Shown: one piece after another, positions 7,555 through 14,556 of the stretch
Layout: every line of letters starts with the position of its first letter
How positions within the stretch are numbered: the first letter of the stretch is position 1
Assembly: GCA_946404705.1 (NCBI GenBank)
Contig: CAMJES010000016.1
Coordinates: 1 to 16,787, forward strand
Length of the DNA: 16,787 nucleotides
Direction: 5' to 3'
From: an uncultured Ruminococcus sp.
Lineage (GTDB): Bacteria; Bacillota; Clostridia; Oscillospirales; Ruminococcaceae
Position numbers and translations under genes: made by a program
The notes under the pieces: generated by a model
What the model saw: the letters and a program-made list of their open reading frames with translations, nothing else
The model's database searches: none
What the model was told of the DNA's origin: nothing

Positions 7555-8025
7555 ATGGTAGTAATTGAAATGGAAAACGGCAAAAAGATGAAGATCGAGC
7601 TTTATCCCGATAAGGCTCCCATCACCGTTGCAAACTTTGAAAAGCTTGTTAAGGAAGGCTTTTATGACGGTCTTACCTTTCACAGAGTTATCCCCGGCTT
7701 TATGATCCAGGGCGGCGACCCCGAGGGAACGGGTATGGGCGGCTCAAAGGAGAAGATCAAGGGCGAATTTGCATCAAACGGCGTAAAGAACGACCTCAAG
7801 CACACAAGAGGCGTTATCTCCATGGCGCGTTCCATGATGAAGGACAGCGCAAGCTCACAGTTCTTTATCATGCACGCTGACGCTCCGCACCTTGACGGTG
7901 AATATGCGGCTTTCGGCAAGGTCGTTGAGGGACTTGAAGTTATTGACGAGATTGCGGCTGTTCCGACAGATTTCCGCGATAAGCCCGAAACTCCGCAGGT
8001 TATGGCAAAGGTTTATTTCGAATAA
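7555..8025 (+). CDS. Cyclophilin-type peptidyl-prolyl cis-trans isomerase
   Basis: A single-domain 156-residue cyclophilin that speeds Xaa-Pro isomerisation during protein folding. There is no signal peptide or lipobox, so it is cytoplasmic. The active site is intact: FHRVIPGFMIQGGDP (42-56) holds the catalytic Arg44 and Gln52, ASSQFFI (99-105) and HLDGEYAAFGKV (112-123) form the rest of the pocket. In the last of these Tyr117 lies in the loop that carries Trp121 in cyclosporin-sensitive cyclophilins. I chose ATG at 7555, 6 bases after GGAGGAA; the longer frame starting TTG at 7540 would begin on top of that ribosome binding site. It is co-transcribed with galT (21-bp gap) and followed directly by a strong terminator. 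The pairing with galT looks incidental rather than functional. Confidence 0.93.
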   Translation: MVVIEMENGKKMKIELYPDKAPITVANFEKLVKEGFYDGLTFHRVIPGFMIQGGDPEGTGMGGSKEKIKGEFASNGVKNDLKHTRGVISMARSMMKDSASSQFFIMHADAPHLDGEYAAFGKVVEGLEVIDEIAAVPTDFRDKPETPQVMAKVYFE

Positions 8026-8030
8026 AAATG

Positions 8031-8065
8031 AAAATCTCCGCTTGAAACAACAGCGGAGATTTTTT
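8031..8065 (+). terminator. Rho-independent terminator of the galT-cyclophilin unit
   Basis: AAAATCTCCGCT (8031-8042) pairs perfectly with AGCGGAGATTTT (8052-8063) across a 9-base loop, followed by further T. It starts 5 bases after the cyclophilin stop. Read from the other side it also ends in TTTTCATTTTT, so it can serve the convergent araC-family gene as well. Confidence 0.92.
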
Positions 8066-8085
8066 ATGCAAAAACATGGGGTGCT

Positions 8086-8961
8086 TTATTTTTTGTTCAT
8101 GCGCCTATATTCGTTAGGAGTGCAGCCGACAAATTTTTTGAACTGCCTGTTAAAATTGGAGAGATTTCTGAATCCGCATTCAAAAGCTGTCTGGGCAGAT
8201 GTCATATCTGTTTCAGTTAAACTTACGCAGGCGTTTTTTATTCTGACCTGATTGATATATTCCGCCGCACCCGTTCCGACAGCAGCCTTAAAGCGGTTCA
8301 TAAAGTAGCTTTTGCTCAGATGCACCGTTTCTGCAAGCTGTTCAACGGTTATGTTTTCACGGAAATTTTCGTTTATATATTCGACCGCAGGACGGATAAG
8401 CTCGCTTCGGCTGTTTCCGTTCTTCTGCGCAGGATAGATATCACCGCTGTTTTCCAAAAGCCAGAAAAAGCGCAGAAGCTCGCTTTTCAGCAGCATATCA
8501 AGCTGCGGAGAGTTCCCCTTTGCGCAGGAAAAAATATTCTCCGCCGTTGTCGCAAGCTCGCCGTAATAATCGTGGCTTCGCGTTATTCTTACGTTAATGC
8601 CTGCGGAGCCGTTTATCAGCGGTCGGATACATTCCGCGGAGCTGCGGTCGTTGTCTTTCGCCCCGAGCATATCCGCGCTGAAAACGATAGTGTCGTAAAA
8701 CTGGCTGACGTCTGCGCACGGACTTATAGAGTGAAGCATATTCGGCGGAATGATTATTATATCGCCCTGCTCCGAAATGAACCGTTCATCTCCGCAGATA
8801 AACTCTGCCTGCCCCTGCAAAACATAGTTCATTTCAAATTCGCCGTGCCAATGCATCGGAACGTTTGCAAAAAAGTCCGGTATAAGGCATTTATAATAGC
8901 TGTACGGCACGAGCCGCGAGCTGTGCTTTCTTTTTTCTTCGGAATAGTTTTTGTTTATCAT
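8086..8961 (-). CDS. AraC-family transcriptional regulator with cupin sensor domain
   Basis: A 291-residue two-domain regulator. The N-terminal cupin fold is marked by MHWHGEFEMNYVLQGQAEF (36-54) and GDIIIIPPNMLHSI (66-79), the His/Glu-rich sugar-binding barrel of AraC/XylS regulators. The C-terminal pair of helix-turn-helices lies at about 205-226 (VEQLAETVHLSKSYFMNRFK) and 255-278 (FECGFRNLSNFNRQFKK), followed by the family ending GCTPNEYRR. ATG follows GAAGGAAA by about 6 bases. It is divergent from the GH13 gene with a 128-bp control region rich in repeated GTATTAT half-sites, and probably activates that gene when its inducing sugar, likely an alpha-glucoside, is bound. The family is certain; the target and inducer are inferred. 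Confidence 0.92.
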   Translation of the reverse strand: MINKNYSEEKRKHSSRLVPYSYYKCLIPDFFANVPMHWHGEFEMNYVLQGQAEFICGDERFISEQGDIIIIPPNMLHSISPCADVSQFYDTIVFSADMLGAKDNDRSSAECIRPLINGSAGINVRITRSHDYYGELATTAENIFSCAKGNSPQLDMLLKSELLRFFWLLENSGDIYPAQKNGNSRSELIRPAVEYINENFRENITVEQLAETVHLSKSYFMNRFKAAVGTGAAEYINQVRIKNACVSLTETDMTSAQTAFECGFRNLSNFNRQFKKFVGCTPNEYRRMNKK

Positions 8962-8978
8962 AATATTTCCTTCAAAAA

Positions 8979-9040
8979 GTATTATAGTATCATAATACAG
9001 TATTATTTTAGTGGATTTATGCTGTATTATAAAGTATTAT
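8979..9040. promoter_or_regulatory. Cluster of five GTATTAT/ATAATAC half-sites in the araC-GH13 control region
   Basis: GTATTAT occurs at 8979-8985, 9000-9006, 9024-9030 and 9034-9040, and its reverse complement ATAATAC at 8992-8998. Copies two and three form a perfect 15-bp palindrome (ATAATACAGTATTAT, 8992-9006), and copies one and two an inverted repeat with a 6-base gap (8979-8998). The last two copies are direct repeats 10 bases apart, one helical turn. Some AT-richness is expected in a promoter, but five exact seven-mers in 62 bases, in this phase, suggest binding sites of the adjacent AraC-type regulator. Confidence 0.55.
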
Positions 9041-9064
9041 ATCATATAGAAAGAATTTTCTCAA
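9036..9064 (-). promoter_or_regulatory. Promoter for the araC-family regulator
   Basis: On the minus strand TTGAGA (9064-9059), 17 bases, TATAAT (9041-9036). The -10 overlaps the last GTATTAT half-site, fitting autoregulation, and the leader would be about 65 nt. No good plus-strand -35 was found for the GH13 gene, which fits an activator-dependent promoter. Confidence 0.5.
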
Positions 9065-9089
9065 TACTTTTCGGAAAGGATTTTTATTT

Positions 9090-10628
9090 ATGAGCAATCG
9101 TGTATCATGGCTTGACAATGCTGTTTTTTACGAAATTTACCCCCAGTCCTTTAAGGACACCGACTCGGACGGTATAGGAAATATCAACGGTATTACCGAA
9201 AAACTCGGATATATCAAGGAGCTTGGCTGTAATGCTATATGGATAAATCCGTGCTTTCTTTCACCATTCGGCGATGCGGGCTATGACGTTGAGGATTACT
9301 GCACAGTTGCTCCGAGATACGGCACAAACGATGACCTTATACGCCTTTTCGGTGAAGCACACAAGCTTGGTATGCACGTTATCCTTGACCTTGTTCCGGG
9401 ACATACTTCCGTTCAGCACCGCTGGTTCAAGGAGTCGATGAAAGCCGAAAAAAACGAGTTCACCGACCGCTATGTGTGGACGGACAGTATTTGGGAAGAT
9501 ACAAAGGGAATACCGGTCATAAGCGGTATCTCCGACCGTGACGGTGCGTGTGTTGTAAACTTTTTCTCAATTCAGCCTGCGCTTAACTACGGTTTTTATA
9601 ACCCCGACCCTAACAAAAAATGGCAGCAGCCTATGGACGCCGAAGGCCCTATTGCGACCCGTGAAGCGCTCAAAGACGTTATGCGTTTTTGGCTTTCGGC
9701 AGGCTGTGACGGTTTCCGTGTTGATATGGCAGGCTCGCTTGTCAAAAACGACCCCGAACAGAAAGGCACGATCGCGCTCTGGCAGGATGTCCGTGCATTT
9801 CTTGACGAGGAATTCCCCAATGCCGCAATGGTTTCCGAGTGGGGTGAACCTGACAAGTCTATCATAGGCGGATTTCACATGGATTTCCTGCTTCACTTCG
9901 GTCCGTCGCATTACAACGACCTCTTCCGCTGCGAAGAACCGTATTTCAGCAAAGACGGAAAGGGAACAGCGAAAGAATTTATCGCAAAGTATAAGGAAAA
10001 CTATGAAAAAACAGGCGGAAAGGGACTTATCTGTATTCCGTCGGGAAATCATGATATGGGCAGACTTTCGCAGCGGCTTGATGAAGATGAACTCCGTTTG
10101 GCATTTGCATTTCTGCTTTCAATGCCGGGCGCTCCGTTTATCTACTACGGAGATGAGATCGGTATGCGCTATGTCGAGGGTCTGAAATCAAAGGAGGGCG
10201 GCTTCGGCAGAACAGGCTCGCGCTCTCCGATGCAATGGGACAAAACCGTCAACGCAGGATTTTCCGCAGCTTCGCCCGAAAAGCTATATATTCCGCTTGA
10301 CAGCGATAAAAACCGCCCCGATGCAGAGTCGCAGATGAATGATGAAAACTCTCTGCGTTCGGAGGTGAAACGGCTTATCGCGCTCAGAATGTCCAAAACT
10401 GCGCTCCAAAGCAGAGGAAAGATAGAATTTCTCTCGGACGGCTATCCTATGGTATATAAGCGCTCGGACGAGAACGGCGCAATAACCGTTGTGATAAATC
10501 CGTCTGCGGAAAAAGCGGAGGTTTTGTGTGCCGATGCGAATAAGATAATTTATACCGTCGGCGGCAAAGCAGAGCTTCGTGACGGAAAGATATTTGCAGA
10601 CGGCTGCACAGCTGTATTTGCAGAATAA
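9090..10628 (+). CDS. GH13 alpha-glucosidase-like glycoside hydrolase
   Basis: A 512-residue (beta/alpha)8-barrel enzyme of the alpha-amylase family, with no signal peptide, so it should act in the cytoplasm on imported alpha-glucosides. The opening VFYEIYPQSFKDTDSDGIGNINGI (12-35) has the calcium-type loop and layout of oligo-1,6-glucosidase relatives. Catalytic residues are all present: nucleophile Asp212 in GFRVDMAG, acid/base Glu250 in VSEWGEP and transition-state Asp322 in SGNHDMGR; GAPFIYYGDEIGM is the usual late-barrel block. In the DLVxNHTS region it reads DLVPGHTS (100-107), with Gly in place of the usual Asn. A short C-terminal beta domain (about 430-512) closes it. ATG follows GGAAAGGA by 9 bases. 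It is divergent from the AraC regulator and convergent with mgtE. The exact substrate (isomaltose, trehalose, sucrose or other) cannot be set from sequence. Confidence 0.88.
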   Translation: MSNRVSWLDNAVFYEIYPQSFKDTDSDGIGNINGITEKLGYIKELGCNAIWINPCFLSPFGDAGYDVEDYCTVAPRYGTNDDLIRLFGEAHKLGMHVILDLVPGHTSVQHRWFKESMKAEKNEFTDRYVWTDSIWEDTKGIPVISGISDRDGACVVNFFSIQPALNYGFYNPDPNKKWQQPMDAEGPIATREALKDVMRFWLSAGCDGFRVDMAGSLVKNDPEQKGTIALWQDVRAFLDEEFPNAAMVSEWGEPDKSIIGGFHMDFLLHFGPSHYNDLFRCEEPYFSKDGKGTAKEFIAKYKENYEKTGGKGLICIPSGNHDMGRLSQRLDEDELRLAFAFLLSMPGAPFIYYGDEIGMRYVEGLKSKEGGFGRTGSRSPMQWDKTVNAGFSAASPEKLYIPLDSDKNRPDAESQMNDENSLRSEVKRLIALRMSKTALQSRGKIEFLSDGYPMVYKRSDENGAITVVINPSAEKAEVLCADANKIIYTVGGKAELRDGKIFADGCTAVFAE

Positions 10629-10655
10629 TATATGATACTTTTATATAATAAAAAT

Positions 10656-10680
10656 AGGCGGCTTCGTTATGAAACCGCCT
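10656..10680. terminator. Bidirectional terminator between the GH13 gene and mgtE
   Basis: AGGCGG (10656-10661) pairs with CCGCCT (10675-10680), with a further TTC/GAA pair inside. On the minus strand (end of mgtE) it is followed by ATTTTTATTATAT; on the plus strand by AAATTTTATA, a weaker tract. The two genes converge here with 57 bases between stop codons. Confidence 0.75.
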
Positions 10681-10685
10681 AAATT

Positions 10686-12044
10686 TTATATTTCAAGAAC
10701 CCTTGACGCAATAACAAAGTAAACAAGAAGTGCAAGTGCGTCAACGATAGTGGTGATAAACGGCGAAGCCATGACCGCAGGGTCAAATCCGAGCCGCTTT
10801 GCAAGCATAGGAAGCGAACAGCCGACAAGCTTTGCAACGATGATTACAAAGAAGATAGTAAGCGAAACAACAATTGCTATCGTTGCGCCTTTTCGGTCAA
10901 AAAGCATGACCTTGGCGAAAACTACCGCTGCCATTGTTGCGGCACAGAGTATTCCGACTCTAAGCTCTTTCCACATTACGCGCAGAATATCGGAAAACTC
11001 GACCTCCTGAAGCGAAATGCTTCGGATTATCGTAACGGAAGCCTGAGAACCCGAGTTACCGCCCGTGTCCATAAGCATCGGGATAAATGCGGTCAGTACG
11101 GGAACAACTGCGAGCGCACTTTCAAAGTGCGTCAGTATCATTCCTGTGAATGTTGCCGATATCATAAGCAGCATAAGCCACGGTATACGCTGCTTCCAAA
11201 GCGAAAATACGCTTGTTTTTAGATAGGTCTTGTTGGAGGAAGAGGGGAGCATAGCACCCATGATTTCCATGTCCTCCATATCCTCGTCACGGATAACGTC
11301 CATAGCGTCGTCGAATGTGAGGATACCGACGATTCGTCCGTCACCATCGACAACGGGTATTGCGGCAAGGTCGTATTTTGAAAGCATCTGCGCAGCGGTT
11401 TCACGGTCATCGTGAGTGTTGATGCAGATGAAGTTTGTTTCCATAATATCGGAAACGGGCGTGTCATAATCGGAAACAAGCATATCAAGCAGCGAAACAA
11501 CGCCGAGCAGCTTGCGGTTCTGCGTAACATAGCAGGTATAGACCGTTTCCTTTGCAAGTCCGATCTTTCGTATCTGATCAAAGCCCTCTTTAACGGTCAG
11601 ATCAGCGCGGAAGTAAACGAACTCGGTCGTCATTACCGAACCTGCGCTGTCTTTCGGGTATTTCAACAGCTCGTTTATCTGATTTCTCGTTGCAGGGTCG
11701 GTATTTTTGAGAATACGGGAAACAACGTTTGCAGGCATCTCCTCGATAAGGTCGACCGTATCGTCCATGTAAAGCTCGTCAATGACATCATGAAGTTCCT
11801 TATCGGACAGAGCATTGATAAGCACACGCTGCAGGTCGCTGTTCATATATGTGAACGTTTCGGCAGCCGTTTCTTTCGGCAAAATACGGTACAGAAGCGT
11901 AAGTTCACGCTCACCGAATTCATCGGATTCATCCATTTCCTCAACGAGAGCCGCAATATCGGCAGGATTCATATCTGCAAGTTCGGATTTAAGCTGTGCA
12001 AAATTGCGTTCGGTAATAAGTTCAACAGCGATGTCTTTTTCCAT
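10686..12044 (-). CDS. mgtE: MgtE-type magnesium channel/transporter
   Basis: A 452-residue Mg2+ uptake protein, the usual length, working as a homodimer in the membrane and gated by cytoplasmic Mg2+. The order is canonical: an N-domain of helical repeats (about 15-130), a CBS pair (131-260; DSAGSVMTTEFVYF and PVSDIMETNFICI start the two motifs), a plug helix, then five transmembrane helices (about 286-450). The pore signature PMLMDTGGNSGSQ is at 322-334, and the conserved late-helix Asp is Asp435 (TTIVDALALL). ATG is preceded by GGAGGAA at 7-8 bases. The gene has a long leader (12045-12261) containing a small ORF and an anti-ribosome-binding-site stretch, so expression is probably controlled after transcription starts. 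It is transcribed alone: a terminator separates it from the ABC operon upstream and another follows it. Confidence 0.95.
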   Translation of the reverse strand: MEKDIAVELITERNFAQLKSELADMNPADIAALVEEMDESDEFGERELTLLYRILPKETAAETFTYMNSDLQRVLINALSDKELHDVIDELYMDDTVDLIEEMPANVVSRILKNTDPATRNQINELLKYPKDSAGSVMTTEFVYFRADLTVKEGFDQIRKIGLAKETVYTCYVTQNRKLLGVVSLLDMLVSDYDTPVSDIMETNFICINTHDDRETAAQMLSKYDLAAIPVVDGDGRIVGILTFDDAMDVIRDEDMEDMEIMGAMLPSSSNKTYLKTSVFSLWKQRIPWLMLLMISATFTGMILTHFESALAVVPVLTAFIPMLMDTGGNSGSQASVTIIRSISLQEVEFSDILRVMWKELRVGILCAATMAAVVFAKVMLFDRKGATIAIVVSLTIFFVIIVAKLVGCSLPMLAKRLGFDPAVMASPFITTIVDALALLVYFVIASRVLEI

Positions 12045-12261
12045 AAAAATTCCTCCTCATCTTCGGGAAAGACCGATGCCGCACAGCGGATATATCAGCA
12101 TTTCCTCATAAATTAAAGCGGGAGGCATAAAACATTAAAGTGTGATTACGAAACGAACGGGGGTACATCCGAAACCGCCGCTTCGCACTTGCTACCTCGA
12201 GGTTTTATACCTGTACTTCCCACGTCCATTAAGTTTCACTCCTTTATAAATTCAAAATTAC
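12045..12261 (-). promoter_or_regulatory. Long mgtE 5' leader with alternative base-pairing
   Basis: From the predicted start near 12261 there are about 215 nt before the mgtE ATG, far more than needed. Pairings seen by eye: GUGGGA (12223-12218, codons 3-4 of the leader ORF) with UCCCGC (12123-12118); GUACA (12216-12212) with UGUAC (12167-12163), which can extend with flanking GGG/CCC; and CCUCC (12125-12121) with the mgtE ribosome binding site GGAGG (12056-12052). The first and third use the same bases, so they exclude each other. I compared it with the M-box (ykoK) and yybP-ykoY (Mn) consensus blocks that often precede Mg/Mn transporter genes and saw neither. No folding program was used. 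Confidence 0.5.
12146..12229 (-). CDS. 27-residue leader peptide upstream of mgtE
   Basis: A short ORF not recognised from any family. It starts ATG at 12229, preceded by AAAGGAGTGA with 9 bases between GGAG and ATG, as good a ribosome binding site as any in the window, about 32 nt after the predicted transcription start. The peptide begins MDVGSTGIKPRGSK and ends DVPPFVS before TAA. It is hydrophilic, with no signal or membrane segment, and has Pro10 and a Pro-Pro pair at 23-24, four codons before the stop. It lies wholly inside the mgtE leader and the stop is 101 bases before mgtE. Proline-rich leader peptides such as MgtL of Salmonella regulate Mg2+ transporters by Mg2+-sensitive translation; a similar role here is inference from position and composition only. 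Confidence 0.55.
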   Translation of the reverse strand: MDVGSTGIKPRGSKCEAAVSDVPPFVS

Positions 12262-12267
12262 CTTTTA

Positions 12268-12296
12268 ATTATACATTAACGCTTCAAAAAAGTCAA
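12268..12296 (-). promoter_or_regulatory. Promoter for the mgtE leader and mgtE
   Basis: On the minus strand TTGACT (12296-12291), 17 bases, TATAAT (12273-12268). The -10 is perfect and the -35 misses one base. It is preceded 6 bases further upstream by a separate perfect dyad (12303-12326). No other promoter of this quality lies between it and the ABC operon. Confidence 0.8.
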
Positions 12297-12344
12297 GGTT
12301 TTTATGTAAAAATCTTTGTTTACATACGTTTAAAGCAGCATATC

Positions 12345-12396
12345 AAAATATAAAAACACGCCGCATAAGCCACGCATCTGCGTGTTTTATGCGGCG
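12345..12396 (-). terminator. Terminator of the GntR-ABC operon
   Basis: CGCCGCATAA (12359-12368) pairs perfectly with TTATGCGGCG (12387-12396), and inside it CACGCA pairs with TGCGTG (12371-12384), giving a near-continuous hairpin of 38 bases. On the minus strand it is followed by TGTTTTTATATTTT. It lies about 110 bases beyond the permease stop. The intervening 12397-12504 shows nothing I can name. Confidence 0.85.
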
Positions 12397-12504
12397 CAGT
12401 AAATGTTGCCCGAATTTCTGCTTTAATGAAAAGCTATGCTTACGCAATAACATTTGTTAATAAATCCGAAAGTGCATAATTTGCATAAAATGATGTCAGA
12501 AGCT

Positions 12505-13302
12505 TCAATCGCTCTTTATAGCCAACGGCTTTACCGAGGAGTGTCTTGTGATAAGGCAGGATAAGAGCAGCAGAACAAGCGAAAGTCCTATGCATACCGC
12601 TGCTCCTTGAAGAGCGTTGCCTATCAGCCATTCATGTTCAATTTTAAGTCCCAAAAGCTTAGCTATACTGTACCAGAATGATGCGAAAGCTTCTTCACCC
12701 AATGTCATGTATATTCCGGCTGTCGGAATGAATATAATAGTTATAATTATTATCGCCGAAACCCATTTTGGAAACCTATATACTATTGATACAAGCAGCA
12801 TTGCCATTGTGCTTAATGCAATGTAATATACAAGGCATATACCAAAGAATCTTAGCCTTATGGAAAGCATATCCCAGCCGGCATCCTGAAGAGCGCCTAT
12901 GTAACCGTAAAGGCTTGCGCCCCATGTTTCTCCATATCCTGTTATCAATGAAATGATAGGGATTAAAACCGAAACCTCAATTGCTGAAACTAACGAGCAT
13001 ATAATCGAGGATATATATGCCGAAATGCAGGCGGTCGTTCTTGAAGCGCCGTTTGCCGCTGCTGTATTAAGATAATCTGTCATCAAAAAGAAACACATAA
13101 ATGCAAAAATAATCCCTCCCATAAGCAGGTCAATAATGCCTGCGTTTGCGTTTGCAAAGCTGAACGGAACTTTATCTATTACCGATATTGTTATTGCTGT
13201 AAGTATCATTGCGCCGAATACATATACCACTAAAACTAACGGTATAAATCTCATTTTGTAAAGCTGATATTTACAGCAGGAAATGATGCTTTTTATTGAC
13301 AT
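12505..13302 (-). CDS. ABC-2-type transporter permease
   Basis: A 265-residue integral membrane protein with six predicted helices (about 18-42, 55-75, 92-121, 153-175, 178-200, 229-252) and a basic cytoplasmic N-terminus (KSIISCCKYQLYKMR), the layout of ABC-2 exporter permeases. It begins 14 bases after the ATPase stop, with AAGGGGG close before the ATG, so the two are translated together and should form one exporter. The sequence is poorly conserved, as usual for this class, and the substrate cannot be told. In YtrA-controlled systems such cassettes often respond to cell-wall-active compounds, an analogy from family knowledge only. The gene looks somewhat more AT-rich than its neighbours. 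Confidence 0.82.
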   Translation of the reverse strand: MSIKSIISCCKYQLYKMRFIPLVLVVYVFGAMILTAITISVIDKVPFSFANANAGIIDLLMGGIIFAFMCFFLMTDYLNTAAANGASRTTACISAYISSIICSLVSAIEVSVLIPIISLITGYGETWGASLYGYIGALQDAGWDMLSIRLRFFGICLVYYIALSTMAMLLVSIVYRFPKWVSAIIIITIIFIPTAGIYMTLGEEAFASFWYSIAKLLGLKIEHEWLIGNALQGAAVCIGLSLVLLLLSCLITRHSSVKPLAIKSD

Positions 13303-13316
13303 AAAACTTCCCCCTT

Positions 13317-14168
13317 TTATGAATTTGTGAGATGAATGAATATATTCTGAAGGTTCATAGGCTCGGCGGAAAGTCCCTCGGGCAGCTCTGCAGCTTCAAG
13401 GCTTCCCTTTATGTACGCCGTTTTCAGTCCGCCGAGAACGTCCTCGCCCATAAGCTCCTTGTCCTTTGCAAAGCTGTCTACATCTTCCGCTTTTCCCGAA
13501 ACGCTGTAACCCATTGAACGAACCTCGTCAGCCTCCTTGTCAAGCAGAAGCTGTCCTTCCTTGATAACGACCGCCCTTTCGATAAGCCCTGCCGCTTCCT
13601 CGATAAGATGAGTAGAGATGACATAGGTCGCAGGACGTTCATTATAGCGCTTTATAAGCTGCTTGTAGAACATATCACGGTGGTTTGCGTCCAGTCCGAG
13701 AACAGGCTCATCGAAGAATACTATCGGCGCACCGCAGGCAAGCGCGTTTACCGCCTTTGCAATAGTGCGGTAGCCTGTCGAAAGCTTCGCAAGCTTCTTT
13801 TTCGGTTCAAGCTTATATTCATCGCAAAGATTCAAGGCATAATCCATATCAAAATCGGGATAAAACCAAGATGCCGTTTTGAACATTTCTTTTACTTTAA
13901 GAGCAGGATTGTAAAGAAGCTGTTCGCCCATCATGTGAACTTTTCCGAGTGCGCTGTCATTGCCCTTTGCGGAAACTCCGTCAATAAGTACCTCGCCCGA
14001 ATCGGCGAACGCTCTTCCCGAGATGATGTTCAGCATGGTGGATTTTCCTGCGCCGTTTCTGCCGAGCAGACCGTAAATGCAGTTTTCCTTAAAGGTTAGG
14101 CTTACATCATGCAGAGCAACCGTTTTTCCGTATATTTTTGTAACATTTTTAACTTCAATCACGCTCAT
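13317..14168 (-). CDS. ABC transporter ATP-binding protein (YtrB-like)
   Basis: A 283-residue nucleotide-binding subunit driving the adjacent permease. Numbered from the upstream GTG (three residues earlier), Walker A GRNGAGKST is at 39-47, Walker B IVFFDEP at 152-158 with catalytic Glu157, the D-loop GLDANHR after it and the H-loop His at 190 (ISTHLIEE). The ABC signature is LSTGYR (132-137) instead of LSGGQ, a substitution common in drug-export and YtrB-like ATPases. A tail of about 75 residues (from ~215) extends past the core domain. I prefer ATG at 14168, about 11 bases after GAAAGG; the GTG at 14177 lies only 2 bases after it. The start overlaps the end of the GntR gene by 14 bases, indicating translational coupling. 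Confidence 0.92.
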   Translation of the reverse strand: MSVIEVKNVTKIYGKTVALHDVSLTFKENCIYGLLGRNGAGKSTMLNIISGRAFADSGEVLIDGVSAKGNDSALGKVHMMGEQLLYNPALKVKEMFKTASWFYPDFDMDYALNLCDEYKLEPKKKLAKLSTGYRTIAKAVNALACGAPIVFFDEPVLGLDANHRDMFYKQLIKRYNERPATYVISTHLIEEAAGLIERAVVIKEGQLLLDKEADEVRSMGYSVSGKAEDVDSFAKDKELMGEDVLGGLKTAYIKGSLEAAELPEGLSAEPMNLQNIFIHLTNS

Positions 14169-14532
14169 TGTTGTCACAGCCTTTCTCTATCATAGTTATT
14201 ATCTCGTTTTTGCTGATTTGAAGCTTCTGCGCTTCGCTCACAAGAGCCTTTACATATTTTTCAAAAAACTCCTGCTTGCGTTCGCCGCGAATTTTCTGCT
14301 CCGCACCGCTGCTTACGAACATACCAAGACCCCTTTTCTTGTAAATTATTCCTTTGTCGACTAAGATGTTTACCCCTTTCAGGGCAGTTGCAGGATTTAT
14401 CCTGTACATTGCGGATATCTCCGTGGTAGAGGGTATCTGAGTTTCCTCGGGGAAAACTCCCGTAAGGATATTTTCCTCTATCCATTCCGCCATCTGAATA
14501 TAAATAGGCTTTTCACCGTCAAAGTTCGCCAA
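14155..14532 (-). CDS. GntR-family regulator, YtrA subfamily
   Basis: A 125-residue short GntR protein: a winged helix (IYIQMAEWIEENILTGVF at 10-27, PSTTEISAMYRINPATALKGVNILVDKGIIYKKRGLGMFV at 34-73) plus only a two-helix tail, the size and form of the YtrA subfamily. These proteins repress their own ABC-transporter operon. It starts with TTG at 14532, 7 bases after a full AAGGAGG. It is the first gene of the operon with the ATPase and permease, and a 20-bp dyad lies just downstream of the operon's -10 element, as expected for autorepression. The family and operon role are well supported; the effector is unknown. Confidence 0.92.
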   Translation of the reverse strand: MANFDGEKPIYIQMAEWIEENILTGVFPEETQIPSTTEISAMYRINPATALKGVNILVDKGIIYKKRGLGMFVSSGAEQKIRGERKQEFFEKYVKALVSEAQKLQISKNEIITMIEKGCDNNERD

Positions 14533-14556
14533 AGCTTTCGCCTCCTTGTGTGTTGG

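Noticed and set aside
12057..12101. A second short ORF (14 codons, MLIYPLCGIGLSRR) in the mgtE leader, with its stop overlapping the mgtE ribosome binding site.
   Set aside because: The only Shine-Dalgarno-like AGGA is 2-3 bases from its ATG, too close to work, and several other tiny frames overlap it. It could still matter through coupling if conserved, but the sequence alone does not support it.
12045..12261. Possible known Mg2+ (M-box/ykoK), Mn2+ (yybP-ykoY) or T-box riboswitch upstream of mgtE.
   Set aside because: None of the conserved blocks I know for these classes (such as the GGTGAGGCTCCT-type M-box start or the T-box GGTGGTACCGCG) can be found on the minus strand here.
12440..12631. 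63-codon minus-strand frame running past the end of the ABC permease.
   Set aside because: It overlaps the permease in another frame, has no ribosome binding site of note and no membrane-protein or domain character. The permease itself ends naturally, so this is not a frameshifted tail.
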